Shown one piece after another: positions 33,208 through 42,900 of a stretch of DNA of 64,000 nucleotides. Numbering within the stretch: position 1 is the stretch's first letter; every line of letters begins with the position of its first letter. A program made the position numbers and the translations under genes. The stretch comes from JABDMH01 sp965223215 (GTDB lineage: Bacteria; Bacteroidota; Bacteroidia; Chitinophagales; Saprospiraceae): NCBI GenBank assembly GCA_965223215.1, contig CBDCVZ010000010.1, forward strand, positions 3,410,001 through 3,474,000, read 5' to 3'. The notes beneath the pieces are model-generated. The model was not told the origin of the DNA. It searched no databases and saw nothing but the letters and a program-made list of their open reading frames with translations.

Positions 33208-34512
33208 ATGAGTAACATTCTAGCCATTGTCGGCAGGCCCAATGTGGGTAAGTCCACACTATACAATCGACTCATTGGTGAGCGAGAGGCCATCATCGAC
33301 AACACTAGTGGTGTAACGAGAGATCGTCTTTATGGAACCAGCGATTGGAATGGCGTATCCTTTACTGTAATTGATACCGGTGGATTTGTCCACGGATCAG
33401 ATGATGTGTTCGAAGCCGCCATTCGAAGGCAAGTCAAGATTGCCATTGATGAAGCTCATGCAATTCTCTTTATGGTGGATGTGACCACCGGTGTGACCGA
33501 TCTTGATGAGGATGTCGCCACCATGCTCCGAAAAACTTCGAAGTCCGTCATCCTCGTGGTCAACAAGGTAGACAATAACCAACGCCTACTCGATGCCAAT
33601 GAGTTTTGGAGTCTTGGTTTTGAAGATACGGTATTCCTCTCTTCGATTACCGGCAGTGGGACAGGTGAACTGCTTGATTTATTGGTCGAAAAATTGGATG
33701 ACACTTCTGATCAATTGGATGATGAACTACCGAAGTTCGCCATTGTGGGTCAGCCCAATGTTGGTAAATCATCGTTGACCAATGCATTTTTAGGTGAAGA
33801 GCGAAATATCGTGACCGAGATCGCTGGTACCACACGCGATTCCATACACTCTCTCTATTCTAAATTCGGCAAACGGTTTTATTTAATTGATACCGCCGGG
33901 TTGCGAAAAAAAGCCAAAGTGCACGAAGACCTGGAATTCTACTCAGTGATTCGTGCCGTTCGTGCGGTGGAGCAATCAGATGTGTGTCTCCTTTTGATTG
34001 ATGCGACTGCCGGTGTGGAAGCCCAGGATATGCAAATCTTTCAGTTGGCGGTTAAGCGAAAGAAAGGAATTTTGGTATTGGTCAACAAATGGGATTTGGT
34101 TCAAAAAGAGACCAATACAAGCAAATCTTTTGAAGAAAAGATCAGGCGAAAATTGGCCCCATTCAATGATGTACCCATTTTATTTATCTCGGCATTGACC
34201 AAGCAACGTATTTTCCAAGCCATCGAAAAAGCATTAGATATTTATGACCGCCGAAAGCAACAAATTAAGACTTCGGCACTCAATGAGGTCATGTTAAAAG
34301 CCATTGAAAAATATCCACCCCCCTCTAAAAAGGGTCGCTTTATCAAGATCAAATATGTAACCCAACTGCCTACTGCCACACCTTCTTTTGCTTTCTTCTG
34401 TAATTATCCAGAATATGTAAGTCGATCCTATCGAAATTACCTAGAAAATCAACTTCGAAAGAATTATGATTTTAATGGTGTTCCCATTAGTATTCATTTT
34501 CGGAAAAAATAA
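33208..34512 (+). CDS. der: GTPase Der (EngA)
   Basis: A double-GTPase required for 50S assembly, 434 residues. The first G domain has GRPNVGKSTLYN (about residue 8), DTGGF and NKVDN. The second has GQPNVGKSSLTN (about residue 180), DTAGLRKKAK and NKWDLV. A C-terminal KH-like domain follows, with KKGRFIKIKYVTQLPTATPSF. It follows era, separated by 130 bases, so a second ribosome-assembly GTPase sits next to the first. rfbC starts 16 bases after its stop. Confidence 0.97.
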   Translation: MSNILAIVGRPNVGKSTLYNRLIGEREAIIDNTSGVTRDRLYGTSDWNGVSFTVIDTGGFVHGSDDVFEAAIRRQVKIAIDEAHAILFMVDVTTGVTDLDEDVATMLRKTSKSVILVVNKVDNNQRLLDANEFWSLGFEDTVFLSSITGSGTGELLDLLVEKLDDTSDQLDDELPKFAIVGQPNVGKSSLTNAFLGEERNIVTEIAGTTRDSIHSLYSKFGKRFYLIDTAGLRKKAKVHEDLEFYSVIRAVRAVEQSDVCLLLIDATAGVEAQDMQIFQLAVKRKKGILVLVNKWDLVQKETNTSKSFEEKIRRKLAPFNDVPILFISALTKQRIFQAIEKALDIYDRRKQQIKTSALNEVMLKAIEKYPPPSKKGRFIKIKYVTQLPTATPSFAFFCNYPEYVSRSYRNYLENQLRKNYDFNGVPISIHFRKK

Positions 34513-34528
34513 TTGACTACCAATTTTT

Positions 34529-35083
34529 ATGCAAATAATAGAAACAAAGATAGCTGGGCTATATATCATTGAGCCAAAGATCTGGAATGATGATCGCGGC
34601 TATTTTTTTGAGAGTTTTCAGGCAGAAAGATATGCAGCACTTGGTATTAAAAATGCATTTGTGCAGGACAATGAGGCTTTTTCGTCTAAGGGTGCCCTGC
34701 GAGGGCTACATTACCAACTTCCTCCCTTTGCTCAGGCCAAACTAGTAAGGGTAATCTCGGGTAGGGTTCAAGATGTTGCAGTTGATATCCGTCCTGATTC
34801 GCCCACCTTTGGCCAGCACGTAAGCGTGATCTTAAGTGGTGAAAATAAAAGACAATTTTTTGTACCTGCAGGGTTTGCACATGGCTACCTCACCTTGAGC
34901 GAGACTGCGATCTTTACCTATAAATGTGATCAGTATTATGCAAAAGAGCACGAAGGTGGTATTAAGTTTGATGATCCAGCTCTAGGCATCGAATGGGAAT
35001 TGGGAGCAGAAGAATTAATTATCTCACCCAAGGATCTGACACAACCAAACTTCGAAAACCACATAAAAATATCGGTTTATTGA
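34529..35083 (+). CDS. rfbC: dTDP-4-dehydrorhamnose 3,5-epimerase
   Basis: Cupin-fold epimerase of the dTDP-L-rhamnose pathway, 184 residues, a usual length. Motifs: WNDDRGYFFESFQAERYA, FVQDNEAFSSKGALRGLHYQ with the catalytic histidine region, LVRVISGRVQDVAVDIR, and FVPAGFAHGYLTLSE. The conserved KCDQYYAKEHEGGIKFDDPALGIEW region carries the active-site tyrosine. The gene ends overlapping rfbD by 4 bases. The rfbA and rfbB genes are not in the window, so the pathway is split across the genome. Confidence 0.96.
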   Translation: MQIIETKIAGLYIIEPKIWNDDRGYFFESFQAERYAALGIKNAFVQDNEAFSSKGALRGLHYQLPPFAQAKLVRVISGRVQDVAVDIRPDSPTFGQHVSVILSGENKRQFFVPAGFAHGYLTLSETAIFTYKCDQYYAKEHEGGIKFDDPALGIEWELGAEELIISPKDLTQPNFENHIKISVY

Positions 35084-35967
35084 AGACGTTGATATTAGGT
35101 GCTGACGGTCAACTGGGACTGACATTTCAGGCCCTGGTAAAGAAAGAGAAACAGGATCCTCGCTTCCTATTTTGGCGTCGTAGTGATGGTGATTTTAACC
35201 AGCCAGATTTCTTTCAAAATATACGAAAAACCGGAGTCAGACTTGTGATTAATTGTGCTGCTTATACAGCGGTGGACCAAGCTGAGATGGAGCGTACTCT
35301 GGCCAAGCAAGTCAATGCCACAGCAGTGGGGAAACTAGGCAAACATTTGGCCGAAGAGGACATACCTGTGATCCATTTTTCGAGTGATTATGTCTATCAC
35401 AACCGCTTGCGCCGGCCACTGCGCGAAGATGATCCGTGCCGACCGAAGGGCTACTATGCCCGTACCAAACTCATGGGTGAAAACGAACTCCTTGCCAACC
35501 ATCCTTATCCCTTGATCATCCGGGTCTCTTGGTTGTACAGCAATTTTCGTCACAATTTTCCGAAAACCATGCTGAGACTGGGCAGCACTCGCGATGAGAT
35601 TCGGGTTGTCAATGATCAATGGGGTGCCCCTACTTATGCCCATGACTTAGCAAAAGCAATACTGACAATCTCAGATCGGGCAAAGAGTGATGATCATTAC
35701 TTTGCGCAGAAGACTGGCATTTACAACTATAGCAATGAAGGTAAAACCACCTGGTTTAACATCGCAGATCGTGTCATTCAAAAGGCAGGTCTTCGTTGCC
35801 AGGTGATACCCATTCCGAGCAAGGACTACCCCACTCCCGCTCCTCGACCGCGATATAGTGTCCTGGATCTTGCAAAATTTAAGAGAAAGTTTGAAATTCC
35901 TACCTTAACTTGGGAGGAACGAATGGATGAGTGTATTCGCCATTTGATAAACGAAACCAACCTATAA
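35080..35967 (+). CDS. rfbD: dTDP-4-dehydrorhamnose reductase
   Basis: Short-chain-dehydrogenase-fold enzyme that makes dTDP-L-rhamnose. I place the start at TTG 35080, where TTGA overlaps the rfbC stop; this gives MKTLILGADGQLGLTFQAL right at the Rossmann glycine motif, and 295 residues, the normal length. The frame extends upstream to 34993, but only through rfbC. Motifs: GADGQLG, NCAAYTAVDQAE, HFSSDYVYHN, and the catalytic YYARTKLMGE (Tyr-x3-Lys), then RVSWLYSNFRHNFPKTML. It would finish rhamnose synthesis for polysaccharide. Confidence 0.94.
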   Translation: MKTLILGADGQLGLTFQALVKKEKQDPRFLFWRRSDGDFNQPDFFQNIRKTGVRLVINCAAYTAVDQAEMERTLAKQVNATAVGKLGKHLAEEDIPVIHFSSDYVYHNRLRRPLREDDPCRPKGYYARTKLMGENELLANHPYPLIIRVSWLYSNFRHNFPKTMLRLGSTRDEIRVVNDQWGAPTYAHDLAKAILTISDRAKSDDHYFAQKTGIYNYSNEGKTTWFNIADRVIQKAGLRCQVIPIPSKDYPTPAPRPRYSVLDLAKFKRKFEIPTLTWEERMDECIRHLINETNL

Positions 35968-35994
35968 GCCGTTCTATCTTAGTAACTGACTTAG

Positions 35995-38727
35995 ATGCGA
36001 AAGAAGACCTTTCATGTTTTGATCAAATGGGGAGTTACCGCCCTGCTGTTCATGGGTTTGGTTGGTGTGCTGCAAGCCACCCATAATAGAGCCGGAGACA
36101 TCACTTATGAGCAAATTGGTGTGTTGACCATTAGAGCAACCATCACCACCTATACGCAGACCAGCAGTACGACTGCTGACCGGGACTCACTAGATCTGTT
36201 TTGGGGAGATGGCACCTGGACTAGAGTGGGTCGATCTAATGGCACCGGAGATCCCTTGCCAAATGACATAAAACGGAACTTCTACATTGCTGAGCATACT
36301 TATCCAGGCTTTGCTACCTATCACATGAGTATGCAAGATCCAAACAGAATTGCGGGCATCGTCAATGTGAATCCACCGAATTCAGTTAAGATTGAATTTT
36401 ACATCGAAACTGTTTTTACCCTCTTTAGCAATCAATTTCAGGCTGAAAATAGCTCGGCAATTCTTTTGCAACCACCCATTGATTTTGGTTGTATTGGACA
36501 GCGATTTGTACACAATCCCAATGCATTTGATCCCGATGGAGATAGCCTTTCGTATGAACTGATCGTACCGCTGCAGGCAGAAGGAGATGAGGTTCCCAAT
36601 TACTTCTTTCCTAACCAGATTAAGAGTGGCCCCGACAATACACTCACCCTCGATCCCGTCACCGGTGATCTTATTTGGGATGCTCCGCAGCAACCAGGTG
36701 ATTATAATATTGCCATCAAGATCCATGAATATCGACAGGGAATTAAGATCAATACGATCATACGGGATATGCAAATCGACATTCGCAATTGCGAAAATCG
36801 ACCTCCCCAAATCGAATTGCCAGAAGAAATCTGCGTGATCGCGGGCACAACCATTGATCTTCGGATCAAGGCAACAGACTTAGATGAACCGGCTCAGAAA
36901 ATCTCGTTGACTGCCTTGGGCGGACCCTTTGAGCTGATGGTCAGTCCCGCTCGTTTCGACGTTAACGGCCAATTTCAGGACCAACCGGTCGAGGGAGTAT
37001 TTCACTGGGAAACCCAGTGTGAGCATATCCTAGATCAACCTTATACCGTGATCTTCAAGGCAGTTGATAATTTTTTTGATACCACCGGACTAGCTGACCT
37101 AAAAACTCTGCGGATCAAGGTAGTTGGTCCACCACCCGAAAATTTGGTGGTGGAAAATCAAGAACCTGCCAACAAGGTCACTTGGGATTCTCCTTACACC
37201 TGTGAGGTTACTGAGAACGACTATTTCAAAGGGTTCACAGTCTGGCGGCGTTCAAATAGCAACCAGTTCCCACTCGACACCTGCGATCCCGGCTTGGCTA
37301 AACGTGGTTACACAGCCATCGCCTTCGGGATTACAGATCAAGTTGAGGGGCGTTATATGTATTTAGATGAGGATGTGGGATTGGGCCAGTCCTTTTGTTA
37401 TCGGGTCACCGCAGCCTTTGCCCAAACCTCCGATGCTGGATATCCCTTCAATCCGGTTGAGAGTCTTCCCTCCAATGAGGAATGTGCTGGCTTTTCCGCA
37501 GATATACCCTTTATGACTAAAGTGTCAGTGATGGAAACGGATGCCAATAACGGTCAAATCCAGGTGGAGTGGACGAAGCCAACCAGTGATAATTACGATG
37601 ATTTAGAAGGCCCGTTTACCTTTCAGGTATTTCGAGGTGACGGCATGATGCCCAGCTCATTTACACCGGTGGCCGGAGCTTCTTTTACTGCCAATAGCCT
37701 TGCTGAATTGAATGACACTTCATTTCTAGATGCAGGCGATAACCTAAATACGGTTTCTCAATCGTATACCTATCGAATTCAACTAAGGGTGGGGAACATC
37801 GAAGTTGAATCTGCACCGGCCTCCTCGGTGTTTTTAACCGTGACTGGCGCAGATAAAAGGAATGAGTTAACCTGGTCAGCCACCGTGCCCTGGCAAAATT
37901 TCTTCTTCCGAATCTTTCGGCGTGGTCCAAGTCAGTCAGAATTTGTTGAGGTGGGTACCACGAATGATCCTTTCTTTGCAGATTTGGATCTAACCAATGG
38001 CATTGAATATTGTTATTACGTCGAAGCCCATGGCACTTATGGCTCTGGATCTATTGCTAGTCCACTTATTAATTTGACGCAGCGGACCTGCGGTGTACCA
38101 GCTGATACGGACCCACCTTGCCCACCCAACCTATTGGTTACCAATTCATGTGATCAAGATCAACCTGCCACGATTTCGAATTTTGTCAATGTTTTGACCT
38201 GGAGCATCTCATCAATGGATTGTCCCAATCCAAATGATGTGGCAGGCTACAACGTTTATTATGCACCGGTCGAAGGTGCAGATTTTACCCTCTTGGACCA
38301 TATTGATGATGCAGATGTGAATCGCTACGAGCACGGATCGGAATTTGGAATTGCCGGTTGCTACCACGTCACGGCGCTTGACTCATTGGGAAATGAAAGT
38401 GATTCAAGCAATCATATTTGCGTAGAGAATTGTCCTTTCTATTCTCTGCCCAATACCTTTACGCCAAATGGCGATGGTGCCAATGATGTCTTCGTACCCT
38501 ATCCCTACAAATTTATTGATCGGATCGATTTAGTTGTGTTCAATAGATGGGGCCAGGTTGTTTTTGAAACGTCTGATCCGGAAATCAACTGGACGGGACA
38601 AAACAGCAATGGACAGGATTTATCCCAAGGTGTTTACCACTACATTTGCCGGGTATTTGAGTCTCGAGGACAAGGTGTCACCGAAAGTGCTGAGGTGCTC
38701 AAGGGGTTCATCGAGCTCGTACGTTAG
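35995..38727 (+). CDS. Secreted surface protein with T9SS type B sorting domain
   Basis: A 910-residue exported protein with a signal peptide (about residues 12-29, LLFMGLVGVLQATH). The N-terminal part (about 30-290) matches Bacteroidota proteins beginning THNRAGDITYEQIG, with DSLDLFWGDGTW and NPNAFDPDGDSLSYEL as an Ig-like block. Around residues 370-830 are several fibronectin-III-like modules, recurring as NKVTWDSPY, NELTWSATVPW and NVLTWSISSMDCP. The C-terminal 90 residues (LPNTFTPNGDGANDVFVPYP to VLKGFIELVR) are the gliding-motility-associated type B domain. It follows rfbD by 27 bases. Its ligand is unknown. Confidence 0.88.
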   Translation: MRKKTFHVLIKWGVTALLFMGLVGVLQATHNRAGDITYEQIGVLTIRATITTYTQTSSTTADRDSLDLFWGDGTWTRVGRSNGTGDPLPNDIKRNFYIAEHTYPGFATYHMSMQDPNRIAGIVNVNPPNSVKIEFYIETVFTLFSNQFQAENSSAILLQPPIDFGCIGQRFVHNPNAFDPDGDSLSYELIVPLQAEGDEVPNYFFPNQIKSGPDNTLTLDPVTGDLIWDAPQQPGDYNIAIKIHEYRQGIKINTIIRDMQIDIRNCENRPPQIELPEEICVIAGTTIDLRIKATDLDEPAQKISLTALGGPFELMVSPARFDVNGQFQDQPVEGVFHWETQCEHILDQPYTVIFKAVDNFFDTTGLADLKTLRIKVVGPPPENLVVENQEPANKVTWDSPYTCEVTENDYFKGFTVWRRSNSNQFPLDTCDPGLAKRGYTAIAFGITDQVEGRYMYLDEDVGLGQSFCYRVTAAFAQTSDAGYPFNPVESLPSNEECAGFSADIPFMTKVSVMETDANNGQIQVEWTKPTSDNYDDLEGPFTFQVFRGDGMMPSSFTPVAGASFTANSLAELNDTSFLDAGDNLNTVSQSYTYRIQLRVGNIEVESAPASSVFLTVTGADKRNELTWSATVPWQNFFFRIFRRGPSQSEFVEVGTTNDPFFADLDLTNGIEYCYYVEAHGTYGSGSIASPLINLTQRTCGVPADTDPPCPPNLLVTNSCDQDQPATISNFVNVLTWSISSMDCPNPNDVAGYNVYYAPVEGADFTLLDHIDDADVNRYEHGSEFGIAGCYHVTALDSLGNESDSSNHICVENCPFYSLPNTFTPNGDGANDVFVPYPYKFIDRIDLVVFNRWGQVVFETSDPEINWTGQNSNGQDLSQGVYHYICRVFESRGQGVTESAEVLKGFIELVR

Positions 38728-38794
38728 TCCGAAGTAATTTCTAGCTAATTAAGTTAATCGAAGAAATGCGATCTTTGATGACTAAATCTTCCAT

Positions 38795-39403
38795 ATGTTT
38801 ACCGGTATCATCGAATCCATGGGGACCGTTATTGATCGAGCAAGCGAAGAAGGTAATGTGATCTTTCGTGTGCAATCATCCATCTCATCGCAACTTAGGA
38901 TTGATCAAAGTTTGGCTCACAACGGTGTGTGCCTGACCGTGGTTGCCCAAGAACAAGACTGGCATGAAGTGGTGGCGATTCAAGAAACACTAGATCGTTC
39001 GGCGCTCAACCTATTGCAGCCTGGATCTCTGGTAAATCTTGAGCGGGCCATGAAACTAGCTGATCGGTTGGATGGCCACCTCGTGCAGGGCCATGTGGAT
39101 GCCATCGCTGAGGTAACGGAAATAGCCGATCAGGGAGGTAGCCACCTGTATACGTTTCGCTGCGACCATCCGGATACAGATCAATTGGTGGTGGACAAGG
39201 GCTCCATTTGTATCAATGGTGTAAGCCTGACCCTCATCAAACCCACCAATCAGACATTCCAGGTAGCCATCATTCCTTACACTTTTGAATACACAAACTT
39301 TAAGTCACTAACAGTTGCAGATCTCGTCAACATCGAATTTGATATTTTGGGTAAATACGTGGCAAAACAATTGTCGATGGTTAGACACCCAGGGGTTCCC
39401 TAG
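38795..39403 (+). CDS. ribE: Riboflavin synthase alpha subunit
   Basis: Dismutation of two 6,7-dimethyl-8-ribityllumazine molecules to riboflavin. It has 202 residues with the two tandem lumazine-binding domains: MFTGIIESMGTVIDR at the start of the first, with LAHNGVCLTVV, and HLVQGHVDAIAEV at the second, with ICINGVSLTLI. Length and motifs are typical of the family. No other rib genes are adjacent and I saw no FMN riboswitch in the 67-base gap upstream. Confidence 0.96.
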   Translation: MFTGIIESMGTVIDRASEEGNVIFRVQSSISSQLRIDQSLAHNGVCLTVVAQEQDWHEVVAIQETLDRSALNLLQPGSLVNLERAMKLADRLDGHLVQGHVDAIAEVTEIADQGGSHLYTFRCDHPDTDQLVVDKGSICINGVSLTLIKPTNQTFQVAIIPYTFEYTNFKSLTVADLVNIEFDILGKYVAKQLSMVRHPGVP

Positions 39404-39465
39404 TGGTTAAAATTTGTATTTCATGACTGCAAGGCATTGCATTTGAATCACCATTGCAATACCTT

Positions 39466-39870
39466 ATGCGTTCATTCGCAGTGATTTTATTTTTAGATTT
39501 GTTTGTTTTAAATAGGAGATGGATAATTGCAACAATTCTAATGACAAGTAGTCATTTTGGATTGGCCCAAAATCTAGTTCCCAATCACAGTTTCGAACAG
39601 TATTTGAGTGATCCCTCTTATGATGCTGACGGGGTAAATGAATCTATAGGTTGGTTTGCACTTTCTCACACACCAGATTTTTTTCATGCAAATTACCATT
39701 CTAATTACAGCCCAGGAGCGAATTGGCGTGGCAATCAAGAAGCCTTCAATGGTTCTGGATATGCAGGAATTCTAGCAAGTACAGCCTCCCGGGAATATTT
39801 ATCCTGTCTCGGACCAGAAGACCAGATTTTTAATCGCACAGTGCAAGGTAAAATGATCGTTCAAAATTAG
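39466..39870 (+). pseudogene. Truncated N-terminal fragment of a secreted Bacteroidota protein
   Basis: A 134-codon frame from ATG 39466. It begins with a signal-peptide-like segment (ending FGLAQ) followed by NLVPNHSFEQYLSDP, GWFALSHTPDFFHANYHS, NQEAFNGSGYAGILA and REYLSCL. This layout is the start of a large class of exported Bacteroidota proteins (the carbohydrate-binding-like front of OmpA- or T9SS-linked proteins) that are normally much longer. Here the frame stops soon after REYLSCL, with no sorting or OmpA domain. The codons after the break read IFNRTVQGKMIVQN and look unrelated. I read it as a decayed gene, but a small secreted protein cannot be excluded. Confidence 0.45.
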
Positions 39871-39902
39871 ATTCATCGCGTGGGATTGAATTAGGACGCG
39901 AA

Positions 39903-39943
39903 GTAAAAAAAATCACGATGCCGTCTGGACAGCATCGTGATTT
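39903..39943 (-). terminator. Terminator of the rpoB-rpoC operon
   Basis: Arms 39910-39921 and 39932-39943 (AAATCACGATGC and its complement) form a perfect 12-bp stem. On the minus strand it is followed by a run of T, and it lies 25 bases past the rpoC stop. It may also stop transcripts arriving from the plus strand. Confidence 0.9.
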
Positions 39944-39967
39944 ATGAATCGTTTTCTAACTGGCGAT

Positions 39968-42900
39968 CTACGAAGTGATCATCACGGGATCTTCTTCTTC
40001 CTCTTTTTCAACAAGTGGTTCTCCAGTCACGATCAGCGAACGGAATTGTCGCAAACCTGTACCAGCAGGGATCTTCTTGCCCACAATCACGTTTTCTTTC
40101 AGTCCCTTCAGATCATCTTCCTTGGCACCTATCGCCGCTGTACTTAGCACCTTGGTGGTCTCTTGGAAAGAAGCCGCTGAAATCCAGCTGTGGGTACCGA
40201 GTGAAGACTTGGTAATACCCTGCAATACTGGACTCGAGGTGGCAGCAATGGCATCACGATATTCAATGTTACGAAGGTCGTTGCGCTTGAGATAAGAATT
40301 CTCTTCCCTAAGTTGTCTTAAGGAGACCAACTGGCCAGCCTTCAACTTATTGGAATCTCCAGCATCGGTAATAAACTTCTTATCGAAAATCCAGTCGTTC
40401 TGCTCTAAGAAATCATATTTCTCCACTGCCTCGCCTTCGAGGAAACTAGTATCACCCGGATCTTCAATAATCACTCGACGCATCATTTGACGTACGATCA
40501 CCTCAATATGCTTGTCATTGATATTGATACCCTGTGCACGATATACTTCTTGCACACCGTTCACCAGATAGTATTGTACGGCAAAAGGCCCTTTGATGTT
40601 TAAGATGTCTTTCGGAGCGATGGCCCCATCAGAAAGCTGGGTACCAGCACGCACAAAGTCTCCCTCTTGCACCAAAATATGCTTCGACAATCCAATCAGG
40701 TACTTTCTTACTTGCTCGTCTTTTGCAGTAATGATTACCTCTCGATTACCCCGCTTAATCTTGCCAAAGGAGATCACGCCATCAATCTCTGCGGTGACCG
40801 CTGGATTTGAAGGATTCCGCGCTTCAAACAACTCGGTAACCCGGGGCAAACCACCGGTGATATCCGAGATCTTACCGAGGTTACGTGGTATTTTAGCCAA
40901 TACCTGACCCGAGGTGATTTCGGCTCCTTCGTCGACTGAGATGTAGGCACCGACGGGTAAATTATAGGTACGAAGTTCTTCACCATCTTTGGTGACCACC
41001 TTCATGGTAGGTATTTTTCGTTTCTTTTTCGACTCGACAATCACCTTTTCGGCATAGCCCGTCTGATCATCACGCTCGATGCGATAGGTCTCACCCTCTT
41101 CAATAGATTCAAATTCAATCAAACCACCAAACTCAGAGATAATCACTGCATTGAATGGATCCCATTCGCATATCACATCACCACGTTTTACCTTCTGTTT
41201 GTCTTTGACAAATAGATTGGCACCGTAGGGAATATATAGTGAAGTGAGGAGTTTGCCGGTTTTGTCTTCGGTCACCCGGATTTCTCCTGTTCTAGATAAG
41301 ACAACATTTCTGTCGGTACCATTTTCGTTTAAGGTCACCGTCTTAATGCTATCAAATTCCAAAACCGCATCAAATTTGGATATCAGTTCGGACTCAGCTT
41401 TGGTCACAGAGGCAATACCCCCAACGTGGAAAGTACGTAAAGTGAGCTGTGTACCTGGTTCGCCAATGGATTGAGCAGCAATAATCCCAACCGCATCACC
41501 GCGTTCTGCGATCCGGCCGGTGGCCAGATTCTTTCCGTAACATTTGCGACATACACCGCGTTTGGTCTCGCAGGTAAGAACCGAACGAATAGTCACCATT
41601 TCGACACCTATATCATCGATTTTTGCTGCCAACTTCTCATCAATATAGCCGTCGGCTTCCACCAGCACTTCATCAGTTACCGGATGCACCACATCATATA
41701 AGGTGTAGCGACCCTCGATTCGTTTTGCAAGCTCTTGAATGATTTTTTCATTGTCCTTCAATGCCATCGTTTCGATTCCTCGCAGGGTTCCGCAATCCTC
41801 TTCCATGATGACCACATCTTGCGAGACATCGACCAACCTTCTGGTGAGATATCCGGCATCTGCTGTTTTCAGGGCAGTATCTGCCAGACCTTTTCTAGCA
41901 CCGTGCGTGGAAATGAAGTACTCTAAAACCGATAGTCCGTCCAGAAAGTTTGACAGGATGGGATTTTCAATGATGGCACCACCTGTATCTCCAGACTTTC
42001 TGGGTTTGGCCATCAATCCTCTCAGGCCACAAAGCTGCTTGATCTGTTGCTTGGAGCCCCTTGCACCAGAGTGGAGCATCATGTACACTGAATTGAATCC
42101 ATCCTTATGTTCGGAAAGCTCCTTCAAGAGATTGTCAGTGATGGTGTTATCAGCGTAAGTCCACTTGTCGATGATCTGATTATACCGTTCGTTATTAGTG
42201 ATCAGACCCATGTTGTAGTTTTCCCACACCTCATCGACCTCAGTTTGAGCTTCTTCTAAGATATTGCTCTTCACGGTAGGTGTAATTAGATCACCCAAGT
42301 TGAATGACAATCCACCTCGGAAAGACCAATAGAAACCGAGGTCCTTGATCTTATCCAAAAACTCAGCGGTGATCTCAAAATTGGTTCGAGTGATTATATC
42401 ACTGATTACTGATTTGAGATTTCGCTTGGTCAATAGTTCATTAATAAAAGGCACTTCTTCAGGGACCGCTCGATTGAACAATACCCGTCCGACGGTGGTG
42501 TCAATGAGTTGTTCGGACAACTCTCCATCTTCATTCTCGACCGTGGCACGTACCTTGATGGGTGCGTGGAGATCGGTGCTGCCTTCATTGAATGCAATCT
42601 GTACCTCTTCGGTCGAGTAGAAAGTCCGACCATTTTTCTTCGCACCATTTTCCTGAGATCGCTCCTTACTCAAGTAATATAGTCCAAGTACCATATCCTG
42701 CGAAGGAAGGGTAATTGGTGAGCCATCTTGAGGATTTAGAATATTGTGAGACGAAAGCATCAAGAGCTGGGCCTCCAGTATAGCTGCCTGACTCAGCGGT
42801 AAATGAACGGCCATTTGATCTCCGTCAAAGTCAGCGTTGAAAGCTCCACAGACGAGCGGATGCAACTGAATGGCCTTACCCTCGATCAATTTTGGCTGGA

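Noticed and set aside
36382..36810. Antisense 142-codon frame in the 910-residue surface protein gene
   Set aside because: Shadow of the sense gene with no independent features.
41739..42158. Long antisense open frames within rpoC and rpoB (also 45397-45798 and 47185-47607)
   Set aside because: They are mirror frames of highly conserved coding sequence; the composition follows the RNA polymerase codons and no homologous domain is visible.
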